This document shows, in pieces, positions 1-8,800 of a DNA stretch of 34,739 bases. Under the pieces are notes generated by a model. The model had not been told where the DNA came from, did no database searches, and saw only the letters and a list, made by a program, of their open reading frames with translations. Position numbers and translations under genes: made by a program. Source of the DNA: Stramenopiles sp. TOSAG23-3 (Eukaryota; Sar); NCBI GenBank assembly GCA_900128585.1, contig LT642202.1:1-34739 (forward strand), read 5' to 3'. Position 1 is the stretch's first letter; every line of letters begins with the position of its first letter.

Positions 1-175
1 GAAAGAAGAAAGAAGAAAGAAGAAAGAAGAAAGAAGAAAGAAGAAAGAAGAAGAAGAAAGAAGAAAGAAGAAAGAAGAAGAAAAAGAAGAAGAAAAGAAG
101 AAGAAAAAAAAAGAGAACAAATAATAAACAAAGAAGAAGAAAGAAGAAACGAAAAGAAAAGTAACAAAGAAAGAA
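1..175. repeat. AAG/AAAG polypurine microsatellite at the window edge
   Basis: The first ~50 bases are a clean 7-base repeat (GAAAGAA). It then decays into mixed AAG, AAAAG and poly-A tracts up to about 175. All purines lie on the plus strand. Its position at the very edge suggests that an assembly ended in the repeat. It does not match TTAGGG or TTTAGGG telomere units. Confidence 0.9.
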
Positions 176-495
176 AGAAAACAAAAGAAATGGACAATAT
201 TTATATAGCGTTGAAAAAGGGATTGGGTATATGCTTGGATTAAACCATTCTTTCGTTCCTATCTTCCTTCCCTTCAATATATTTCCTTTCTTTTTTCTAC
301 TTCTCGTTCCGTCCACCTCTCTTGTATATAGTGACTGATTTTCACAGCTACGCTATACTACGTGATACGATAACGGGAGGGAGTGCACGGGGTGTTATAT
401 AGATAGTGTGTGTTGGAAATAATACGTACGTGCAGTCTAATTATTTTTGGGGGTGGAGTTTTGCAAATCGTGGGACCAAGCGGTTTATTTGAACG
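176..495 (+). other. 5' flank of the CDT1-like gene
   Basis: This is AT-rich non-coding sequence with pyrimidine-rich patches (about 250-320). No gene is visible. An in-frame TGA at 490-492 lies directly before the ATG at 496, which fixes the maximal start of the downstream gene. I see no clear TATA box or initiator. Confidence 0.5.
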
Positions 496-1917
496 ATGGG
501 GCGGGGGCAACGGATGATGCTTGCTGCAGCCAAGAAAAAGGGGGACGCGTCCGAGGGAGGGGGAGGCGGCGGGAAAGAGAAATCCTCCTCCGCTTCCTCG
601 GGGCCCGGGGAGAAGCGGACAAAACCCCATGAATTTTTGCCACCCGCACCGAGACGCGTAAGACAACGGTCGGGGTCAGGGTCGGTGATGGGGTCCCAGC
701 CGTCCCTTCTCCTGCGACAACAGCAGCATCCCCACCACCACCACCAGCAGGGCCGGCCGGGGACGCAACGGGCCATTGCCCCTCCCAGCAGCAGCACCGC
801 GGTCGCTCGAAGCAGGGCCGTGGACCGTAACGAGGGCTTCACGAACTTTGAGCGGAAGCGTAGCCAGCTGCCAAAGCAGTACGCCGAGTTGTTGGACATG
901 GCGATTGCGATAGACTTGGGCTTGATGAGCGTCCGCTCGCGGCACGAGTACTGCTCCATCGACCAGGTCCGCTCGGCTGTGGAACTGTCCTGCCAGCGGA
1001 GCTTTACGCAGCGGGATTTTGCCAAGGTCGTGTACTTGTTCCCGCACGCCTACCATTGGAAGTTCATTCGGTGTAGGAATTCCCGGGGGCTCTTTTGCGA
1101 CCTCCTGCACGTTCGGATGGACTCGACGTCGCGGGGGGTTGGGGTGACCTCCCTGGCCCATGGGAATGGTGACCTGTCCGTCACCAAAGGTGACCGGGTC
1201 CTGAAAAATAGAAAACGAGAGCTGCTGGCGATGACTGAGCGTGCAGCCGTCCAGAAGATTGACATACTGCCTGCAAAGCTGACCTCGTTTCGGCAGCCCC
1301 CGTCGGCGGCGGGCCATGTTGGCGAAGAGGGCGGCGCCGCGGGGGGCGGTGCGAACGACGAACTACTGCAACCGCCCCCGTCCTCCCGCCTCAGCAAACG
1401 GAAGAAAGGCCCCTTGAAGGTCTCGGACATCCTCCCCGCCTCGACGCCAGATATGGTCGCCGCCCACCGGCGGCGCCAGTCGAAGAAGAAGATCCAAGAC
1501 AACGAGACGCTGTCCATCGCAAGCATGCTCCCTTCCATTTGTCAGGCATGTTACACAGAGTTCAACATGCAGGATAAGGACACCCTGATCGTTGAAGAGC
1601 GCTTTACGCTGAAAATAGCCTGTTCGATTCGAGGGACGATAAAGGCCGAACGGGTCCACGACTTGCTCACGGAGCTTGTGGCGGCCGTGCCGCATTGGTG
1701 CAGCTTGACGAACATTGGCAGAGGCAACACCCAGCGATTGGCGTTCAAGATCAACCGTAATCCCGAAGAGTTTTTGAAGACGCTAAAGTACCTCATGGAG
1801 CAACGGAACCTAGCGAGAAAGGCAAACGCGGCGCACCACAGTCACCATCCCCACGTTGCCCTGGGGCAGGGGCGTGAGGGGGCACCGACCGAAGGTCGGA
1901 AGAGGCCCTACTTGTAA
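496..1917 (+). CDS. CDT1: CDT1-like DNA replication licensing factor
   Basis: The 473-residue protein looks like CDT1, the nuclear factor that loads the MCM2-7 helicase onto ORC/CDC6-marked origins. The N-terminus (1-112) is basic and low-complexity, with poly-Gly, His/Gln and Ser/Pro runs, as in the disordered CDT1 tail. Residues ~115-225 (FTNF... LPKQYAELLD... SFTQRDFAKVVYLFP) match the CDT1 central winged helix that binds geminin/MCM: a Leu-Pro-x-x-Tyr start, a long helix, then an RxFT...L..i.P segment. A basic Pro/Ser linker follows. A second winged helix lies at ~345-440 (LPSICQACYTEF... LVAAVPHWCSL), which fits the C-terminal MCM-binding domain. I see no clear PIP-box at the N-terminus, so PCNA/CRL4-coupled turnover is not supported. 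An in-frame stop two codons before ATG 496 bounds the start; Met7 and Met8 are alternatives. The gene is intronless and converges on the next gene. The family call is from fold-pattern recognition, not alignment. Confidence 0.75.
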   Translation: MGRGQRMMLAAAKKKGDASEGGGGGGKEKSSSASSGPGEKRTKPHEFLPPAPRRVRQRSGSGSVMGSQPSLLLRQQQHPHHHHQQGRPGTQRAIAPPSSSTAVARSRAVDRNEGFTNFERKRSQLPKQYAELLDMAIAIDLGLMSVRSRHEYCSIDQVRSAVELSCQRSFTQRDFAKVVYLFPHAYHWKFIRCRNSRGLFCDLLHVRMDSTSRGVGVTSLAHGNGDLSVTKGDRVLKNRKRELLAMTERAAVQKIDILPAKLTSFRQPPSAAGHVGEEGGAAGGGANDELLQPPPSSRLSKRKKGPLKVSDILPASTPDMVAAHRRRQSKKKIQDNETLSIASMLPSICQACYTEFNMQDKDTLIVEERFTLKIACSIRGTIKAERVHDLLTELVAAVPHWCSLTNIGRGNTQRLAFKINRNPEEFLKTLKYLMEQRNLARKANAAHHSHHPHVALGQGREGAPTEGRKRPYL

Positions 1918-1976
1918 ATTGTAAATTTGGCTCGCACAGGAAACGAGAGAAAGGGAAAGGGACGAAGTTAAATTTT

Positions 1977-2023
1977 AACAAGAAAATTGGCTGTTATTAA
2001 AAACAAGAAAATTGGCTGTTATT
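1977..2023 (+). repeat. 22-base element duplicated in tandem in the CDT1 3' flank
   Basis: A 22-base element beginning AACAAGAAAATTGGCTG occurs exactly twice, at 1977-1998 and 2002-2023, with 25-base spacing. It starts 60 bases after the CDT1 stop codon. A near-identical inverted copy with two extra bases lies at 27671-27694. Confidence 0.85.
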
Positions 2024-2088
2024 TAAGTATAATTAAAATTAATGTACACTGCGAACTGGCTGATATCATATTTTATTTAAAATTAAGA

Positions 2089-2101
2089 AATAAAATTTAT
2101 T
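2089..2101. terminator. Back-to-back AATAAA / TTTATT, likely shared poly(A) signals
   Basis: AATAAA (2089-2094) on the plus strand is followed immediately by TTTATT (2096-2101), which reads AATAAA on the minus strand. It sits 24 bases beyond the stop of the minus-strand gene ending at 2125 and in the 3' flank of CDT1. It could serve both convergent transcripts. Poly(A) motif use in this organism is unknown, and the region is AT-rich, so chance occurrence is possible. Confidence 0.4.
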
Positions 2102-2124
2102 TCAGCTTTTCAGCGCTTATCCCT

Positions 2125-3195
2125 TTACCCAAATTTTACTGTACTGCCGTGGCTAATAAACTTACGCCCGTGGGCCAACTGTCCAAACCCACCCCTTTCG
2201 GAGGTCAACCTCGTATTCTTTACTGGGCTACCTTTCATCTGCCACAGGCTGATGGGAACGCCGTGCGCTTCGTCACCCCGTCCCCCCGTCAGCCCATGCC
2301 CCTGGCCGTAATGTTCCATGTTCATAGCCGCCCCACGTGGGGAGCACCGCAAGTGCTGCTGAAAACGCTTTTTCCCGAACACTTTCTTCTCTCCTTCCTT
2401 GACGAGCTGCCTGGGGCTTCTAAATCCGAACCGTCTCGTCGGTGTCAAGGTGTCCCGCCCAAATATCGTCGCGAACTCCATGGGATGTATTTCATCGCGA
2501 AACAACATCCCCATCCCAGGCTTTGATAAATTCTCAACTGTGTAGCCTTTTCCGAGCAAGAACTGCTTCGAGATGTCCTTCATTCGGGAGTCATACGTTT
2601 GCTTCCAGGGGTTCCTCTTGGGCGCATACATCTGAGATATATCGGAGTCGGGGTAGTAGTGCATATTTTTTCGTTGGTCGGACATTGATGGCCCCCGGTC
2701 GGCGTCGGCTATTTTCGATTTCACCGTTTTCACGCCCCGGTTGGCCCCGGCAATACCAACGGCCGGGCGAACGTTTACGTTCTTTGTTTCCGTCATCCAA
2801 CTGGGGCAGTCCCCCGCAATTCCAGTCGCCATCGCGGCGCCTTTTGACTGCTGTTTGGCGTGCATGCGGGACGGTTTCGTGGTTTTGCAGTGGTCTAAAT
2901 GCATCCATACAGGGTTATCGCCGTGTATCACATTGCTTGAACGAGGCGAGTTGGTTGCCATCCCGGCGGGTTTCATTAATCGTGGCGTCTGAGGAGTCAC
3001 CAACCGCGGTGTCCATCGACGGCGGCCACTGCTGCTCGAGCTCGATTGCCCGGGGCGTACCGGCGTCAATGCCGGGGTCAATTTTGGTGCTCGCATCGGC
3101 GCCAGACGTGGGGACACGGGCGTTCCCACGTTTGGCGTCGTGACAGAGTTGTAGCCTCTCCGGGGGCTCCACATGAACGACGTTTTATAACTCAT
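2125..3195 (-). CDS. Hypothetical S/T-P-rich basic protein
   Basis: I do not recognise this protein. From the chosen Met (MSYKTSFMWSP) it has 356 residues. A 19-residue in-frame extension to 3252 is possible, but its sequence looks like 5' leader. The first ~75 residues carry nine Ser-Pro or Thr-Pro pairs (S10, T20, T25, S28, T40, T44, T62, T67, T70) and many Arg/Lys, suggesting proline-directed kinase (CDK/MAPK) sites in a disordered tail. The middle has short Trp-, His- and Met-containing patches. The C-terminal third is basic with Phe/Gly, including LTPTRRFGFRSPRQL. There is no signal peptide, membrane helix or known catalytic motif. The gene converges on the CDT1-like gene and diverges from the FkbM gene. 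A cytoskeletal or cell-cycle substrate role would be a guess. The length, GC content and codon-like texture support it as coding. Confidence 0.65.
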   Translation of the reverse strand: MSYKTSFMWSPRRGYNSVTTPNVGTPVSPRLAPMRAPKLTPALTPVRPGQSSSSSSGRRRWTPRLVTPQTPRLMKPAGMATNSPRSSNVIHGDNPVWMHLDHCKTTKPSRMHAKQQSKGAAMATGIAGDCPSWMTETKNVNVRPAVGIAGANRGVKTVKSKIADADRGPSMSDQRKNMHYYPDSDISQMYAPKRNPWKQTYDSRMKDISKQFLLGKGYTVENLSKPGMGMLFRDEIHPMEFATIFGRDTLTPTRRFGFRSPRQLVKEGEKKVFGKKRFQQHLRCSPRGAAMNMEHYGQGHGLTGGRGDEAHGVPISLWQMKGSPVKNTRLTSERGGFGQLAHGRKFISHGSTVKFG

Positions 3196-3925
3196 GATGA
3201 AGAAACAAACGAGTGGGTGAACAGATTGCAGAACCGTGAGTTTAAACCACAATCTCCTCCCTTTCGTCTACAATCCTATGATGCACACAAAAATTATCCA
3301 ATCTTTCAATTCAATAATAAATGAGTTATATAGTGCGTATGTTCTTTTTTGTTCTATGTATATATATGTACTTACTTTGAGGGGAATGCAACGGAGTGTG
3401 AGTGTAAGTGATTCGCCTTTTCGTCATATATATTCATCATCATAATCATATAATAATATTTTGTAATAAATAAAAATAGAAAGAAGAAGAAGAAAAGATA
3501 TTATGGGTGAAACGGATATAAAAAATTTATGTTATTATTATTAATTATATTATTTCGTATAGTAGTAAATAGGGGGGCGGGGGACGGGGAGGAGGATTGT
3601 TTTTTTTTAAAGAAGAAGATAAGAAGAAAGAAGAAGAAAGAACAAAAAACTTCTTCTCTTCCTTCTCTTCTTCTTCTTCTTTCTTCTTCTTACTTCCTTC
3701 TTTTTCTTCCTATTATTTTATCTATTTTTTTATTATTATTATTATATATTATTATAATATTTTTTATTCAAATTTTTCAAAAAAAACATCTTCTGAATTA
3801 AATGACTTTATAGAGATTATATGAGTGAATGAAAAAATGAATGAATGAATAAGTATTTCAGTTTTTTTTTTCGTTCGTACGTTAGACCTATACGAAAATT
3901 CAACGTTACCTGTTGTTCGTTTGGG
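3196..3925. other. Divergent intergenic region with 5' leaders
   Basis: This is AT-rich spacer between the minus-strand S/T-P protein and the plus-strand FkbM gene. It must hold both promoters. Visible content is poly-A/T, AAG tracts and a purine-then-pyrimidine block at about 3605-3715. From 3845 it is also open in frame with the FkbM gene, but short upstream ATGs (for example at 3841) and AT-richness argue for leader sequence. No other gene is supported. Confidence 0.5.
3605..3715. repeat. Polypurine block followed by polypyrimidine block (imperfect inverted repeat)
   Basis: A run of AAG/AAAG purines (about 3609-3645) is followed by CTT/CTTT pyrimidines (about 3650-3712) around a short A-rich centre. 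The two arms are near-complementary and could pair as a long imperfect hairpin or form triplex DNA. Confidence 0.7.
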
Positions 3926-5179
3926 ATGACGCAGAAATTATGTTGCGGCAAATGGACTAAGAAAAAAGCGTTCGTGGTTGTCGTTTCATTCATTTTTGGG
4001 GTAGGGGGTATCCTGAATGTTTTCAAGATTTTCCGTTCCGTTACAACGTCATCGGTGATCAGTTCAGGATACATGGGGTACAAAGCGAAGGAAAAGGTTG
4101 TTCGTTTGGGGAACGACATCATGTCCCTTTCTAAGACGATATCGAAGCTATCGAAACAGAAAAAAATAAATGAGATCGGGGAAATTAGGAGAAAACGGGA
4201 AGAAAATTTCAAAAGCAAAGGCGCCCTGAACGCCAATTTTGAGGACGAGACCAAGGGAGGGGGGGCGGAAACCCCAGGGGGTGAGGACGAGGACGCGGCG
4301 AAGCGAAGGGTAAAGTGCAGCAAGCACACCAATGTCGGCGACCCCTTGGTTCGGGCCCAGTCCTTGGTCCCCGACAAAGACTTGCCAAAGCGGAAGGCTG
4401 TTGTAAAATCCATCCCGCACGAATTTTGCCCACGCTCCTTAAACCCAAAGCGGGCGGAGAAGGAGTACCTCTTCTGGTGGGACAAGGCAAACCGCAAGCA
4501 CATGAAGTTCCAAGCCGATTTTTTGAAACGCCTCGACTGCGACAGGCACCGGTCAACCTCTCAATTTAACCAGGACATACGAATGCACCGCCAGTTCTTT
4601 AAATTCAAAAAAGGCCTTGTGTTTGTAGAGGTTGGCGCATTCGACGGTGTGGTGTTCAGCAATACCTACTTTGAAGAGCACTGCCTTGGGTGGAAAGGGT
4701 TGTGCGTGGAGCCGCAACGGCGGTTTGCAGGGATTATTCAGAAAAGCCGGGCGTGCGGAGTAGTGAATGCTGCAGTAGCCGAGGCAGACTTTGGGGAGGA
4801 CATTGACATCGTGGTAGGAGGCGTGTTAGGGGGAAAAAAGGGAACGTTGACCCGGGAGCGGAGGGCGTTTAAACTGGCAATGACGTACCCAGAGCACAAA
4901 AACGTTGTCCACGGGTTTCGACTCTCGACCATCTTCCGCGCCAACGCAGTCTCGCACATAGACCATCTAAGCGTCGATTGCGAAGGCTGCGAACTGGCAG
5001 TCCTGAATTCTATCGACTACGCCGCCGTAAAAATACGATTGATACAGATTGAAAGAAACAACAAAGCGGAGGAAATCAAAGCGTTCCTGTTTGAACGAGG
5101 GTACGCATGGATGGAAGATTTAGGAGAAGACGCCATCTACGTGACCAATGAAGAAGCAGGAAAGTACCAAATTCCATAG
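3926..5179 (+). CDS. Type II membrane FkbM-family methyltransferase
   Basis: This encodes a SAM-dependent methyltransferase of the FkbM type (Methyltransf_21), a family that often O-methylates sugars or small molecules. From Met at 3926 it has 417 residues: a short basic N-terminus, a signal anchor at ~15-33 (AFVVVVSFIFGVGGILNVF), and a charged stem to ~190 with Glu/Lys-rich helix. The catalytic domain follows. Motif I is FVEVGAFDG (233-241), followed by an acidic strand ending in CVEPQ. The family signature is SVDCEGCE (349-356), and a final strand is LIQIERN. The anchor topology implies a Golgi/ER-lumen catalytic domain. An in-frame ATG at 3845 would add 27 residues, but they look like leader. 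The second Met gives a cleaner anchor. The substrate cannot be read from sequence. The domain plan resembles the type II sulfotransferase at 28263. Confidence 0.8.
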   Translation: MTQKLCCGKWTKKKAFVVVVSFIFGVGGILNVFKIFRSVTTSSVISSGYMGYKAKEKVVRLGNDIMSLSKTISKLSKQKKINEIGEIRRKREENFKSKGALNANFEDETKGGGAETPGGEDEDAAKRRVKCSKHTNVGDPLVRAQSLVPDKDLPKRKAVVKSIPHEFCPRSLNPKRAEKEYLFWWDKANRKHMKFQADFLKRLDCDRHRSTSQFNQDIRMHRQFFKFKKGLVFVEVGAFDGVVFSNTYFEEHCLGWKGLCVEPQRRFAGIIQKSRACGVVNAAVAEADFGEDIDIVVGGVLGGKKGTLTRERRAFKLAMTYPEHKNVVHGFRLSTIFRANAVSHIDHLSVDCEGCELAVLNSIDYAAVKIRLIQIERNNKAEEIKAFLFERGYAWMEDLGEDAIYVTNEEAGKYQIP

Positions 5180-5829
5180 AGTGTCTGAATGTATACACAC
5201 ACACACACGTATATATGAAAATATTTTTGTTTCTTAATAATAATGTTCCTTAATATCAAAAACAACAATATAAAATATAAAAATAGTATTTTTTAGGAGT
5301 AAATAAAAGTAGTACTTCAAAAAATTAACTATTTTTACCACCAAAAAGAAGAAAGAAGATATGATGTTGTTCTTCCGTTAAATTCATATTATATAATTTA
5401 TTATTATTATTTATCATCGATCAAAAAAAAACAATTTTTAAATCTTCTTCTTTCTTTCTTTCTTCTTTCTTTCTTTCTTTCTTCTTTCTTTCTTCTTTCT
5501 TTGTTTCTTTCTTTCTTACTTTCTTTCTTTCTTTCTTTCTTTTATTATATTTTTTTAAAAATATTATTATAATTATATATTTTAATATGAGAAGAAGAAG
5601 AAGAAGAGGAGATCGAAAGAGAAAATGGCAGCGATTAATTATGCAGCAGAATGGCGGCAGCGAATGATCTGAATTGAAATGAACGTAAAAAAGAATCGGG
5701 ATTACAAAAATTGTGCCTTGTTCATTTTTGTTTTCAAGTGACAAAAAGAAAACAAAGTGACGATTGATGGAGGCCGAGTTGTTTGGGCAGGCTTTTTCCT
5801 CCGTTTCATAGAGTATTATACTCGTTGCG
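5180..5829 (+). other. Intergenic spacer between the FkbM and receptor-like genes
   Basis: Contents in order: a short (CA)n tract (about 5195-5207), AT-rich sequence with AATAAA at 5302-5307 that may end the FkbM transcript, a CTT/CTTT microsatellite (5443-5541), an AAG tract (about 5590-5609), and then a more GC-balanced ~200-base leader before the ATG at 5830. No credible gene is seen. Confidence 0.5.
5443..5541. repeat. CTT/CTTT polypyrimidine microsatellite
   Basis: About 100 bases of interspersed CTTT and CTT units, with single interruptions (GTTT, ACTT). Pyrimidines are on the plus strand. Confidence 0.9.
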
Positions 5830-8800
5830 ATGGCAACAACGTTTCAGCGGCCTAGCTTGGATGAGGGAAGGTCCATAGAATTATATGAATGGGCCAAAAA
5901 GATGACGTTTAGTAAGAATGGAAACATGCCCCATGGGGAGGCGGGAGGGGCGGGAAACGGTAGGTCGGTGCAAACCAAAAAGAGGCAAAAGAAAAAAAAG
6001 GGGAAGCGAAGGCTGTCTGCGAAATTTATTTTGGAAAAAGAAGTGAGGGACGGAGACAACCAGAGGGGTAACAAATGTATCGCCCAGTGTAATCAGTCAA
6101 TGGAAGACCATAAAATCTTGTCGTTAGCACTGTTCTTTGTCGCCTTTTCGTTGGTATTTCTAGTCTTACCCTTGCAATGGCTTGAAGCGTCGTCGCGCAA
6201 TGGGTCGTCCTTTTTCGGCGAACAGATAAACTACCGGGGTACCATGTTTGGGCTGTTGTGTTATTGTGGTATTCTCCAGCCAAAACTTACACTGTCTATA
6301 TTGCCCTTTGGGGGAAAGGCACCAAAGCTTTGTTTGCTTAAAATTAAAATTGTACATGTGCACAAACTCTGTCTACTCTTGGGGCTGGTCCTTAGTTCGT
6401 TTTCTCCATTGCCGCCTCCTGCCGAGGAGGAGACCGTAAAAATCAACCTTGCCAAACGATCTAATTTTTCGTTTGGAAATTGTACTATATTGAGGGACAT
6501 ACCGAGTACACAGAATCCGTATGGTCCGGATAGCCGTGAAAACAAAATATTGGCAATGCCAAGAAGGGCCCAGTACAGCAAGGTGTTAGACTACCCCAAG
6601 GCAACCATGGAGATCATTGATAACGGTATTGAATGGTTTTTATTTGGTTCCTATGAGATCGATGGCTTAGACTCTTCGAATTGGGACAAGACGTGCAAAG
6701 CGGAAGCTAATAGATGGGCGTTCACAGGGTTCTTTACGCAATGCGATGCGTCCTGCCAACGCCCACGGTTCATTTGTGATTCTGCTTGTGAAATGTTCAA
6801 ATCGGTCTGTCCCGACCCGTTCGTCTACTCCGCTGAGCAGGGCGACCCGTTGGATGTCAATGGGAGAAAATCGCAATACCTGGAGTTGCTCAAGAATATC
6901 ATCGGGGCCCCAATCATAGCAGGTAACGAAAAACTTGAACGCGCGACCAAGGCCGAGACAGATTTGTTCCTGGAGCACGCTGGAAGCTTGATGCTGGAAG
7001 AAATCACGTTTTTCCATTCCATCTTCAAGAGCAGCACGAGTGGTACGTGTGTGCCCACCAGTGAGATCGACAAGATGCCGTTTGCTTCATGTTACCTTGG
7101 AAATGGAAAAACGTATGAATCGAAAATGTCCAATGCGTCAAGCAATGTGAACTGTTCCGCGGCCGCTTTGCGTCTTTCAGAAAACGAAGCACGCATGGAC
7201 AAAACCAGGGTTGGTGGGGTAACGGCTACCAACTTCTTTTTGTCCAAGTGGCCGGGCGTTCTCCTTATCGTTAGCTTTTACCTTCTGTTTCTTCTCATAC
7301 TATTACAGTGGGCGCGTCGCCCTGTTCCATCGAAAGCCGTCCAGTCGGTATGGTCCCTTCCCGCTCCACTAACGAACGGGCAGACAAAAGGCTTTCGATT
7401 AGACTTACGTTGGAGGATAACGCTGGTATTTTTTGCATTTTTGTCCACTTCGTTTGCCATCGCCGCTTTCTTGATCATCTACCGGGAAAAGGGCGTTGAA
7501 GAGGGTGACATAACGAATATCACGTATGCTGCGACGACGTGCAGAATAGAAAATATAACCTATTTTATTATAGGGTTTGCTTCCTTGGTGGGAGCATCGG
7601 TTGCAATGTCATCCCTCACGTTCTCCGTTGTTGGGCTGGGGCGATACAAAAATCAAAAACAAAAGAAGGGACAAATCTGCTTCCGGGTGTACCGTTGTTG
7701 GAAAGAAAAGACCGATCCTCGTGGAGGCGAATATTTCTTTCTCCGGATACTGCTATGGGAAATCTCGGAAATGGTGGTCCAGCTCCTCGGCATCTACCAG
7801 TTCGGGTCGTCCAGGCCACAAGAATATGTTTTGATCGCTCTCGTAATTTTGGCATTAAATTCGACCGTAACGCCCTTGTTGTTGTACAGAGGTATTTCTC
7901 TTTCGTTTAAATTTTCAAGAACGAGTCGGCAAGCACAATTCAACAACGGGGTTATTTTATTTTTTGATACGTGTTTCGATGCGATGTTTTTTGGGCTGGG
8001 TCTTGCTTACTTTCAAAGGGAAGAATTTTGCGCGTTCCCATTGAGCAGTGCAATCAATTTGACGTGGCCCATGATCATGATGATCCGACGAGTTCGTAAA
8101 CTGGCACGGCTGATAGTGATGCGAAAGCAAAAAAACAACAAAATGGAAGGTGGTCAGCGGATCAGTGACCACGGTGGGTCGATGAAATCGGCACTCAAGT
8201 GGCAATTGCGCAATTCGACGATTTCCATTGACGGCTTCAACGAGACGATTAGAAATCTTCGCGCAGAAACTCCCATTCTTCAGTACTTACCGGTGCTGTG
8301 CATCCTGTTTGGGTTTGCGCTCGTGAACGTTGCCCAGCTCCTGTATTTTGTGGCTCAATTTGTGAGCATTAATGCCCAATGCAGCAGACTACTTTCCACC
8401 CCCTTGTGGGAAGGGAGCTCGCCGAAAATAACTTTTCCAAACGGGTTCCTCCAGCCCCCGAAATGTTCGTTCGAAAACATTTCCATCATCCAGGCGGCAC
8501 ATAAAGGTGTGACCGTCGTTCCCGCTGCAATAGAACAATGCACGTCTTTGAAAGTTTTGAACCTATCGGAAAACAAAGAGTTACGGGCACTTCCGCGCGA
8601 ACTGATGGGCCTGAAGGACGTCAAAGTAGCAGATTTTTCTGGCACACCGGTTCAGCATTGGCTGGATGCTTCCAACATGTCGCTTGCGGGCGATATCCCG
8701 GTATTTATCCAAACTCACTTGAGCGCATCACTGGAATATTTAGACGTATCCCGCAACCAATTAAGTAGTTTGTTGTCCATTAAAGCCTTCTCGCAGTTAA

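Noticed and set aside
1-60. Heptanucleotide repeat as a telomere
   Set aside because: The unit GAAAGAA lacks the G-run typical of telomeric repeats and decays into general AAG microsatellite seen elsewhere in the window.
441-1025. Minus-strand 194-residue frame over the CDT1 N-terminus
   Set aside because: Shadow of GC-rich low-complexity CDT1 coding sequence; Arg/Cys/Trp/Pro-rich with no motifs.
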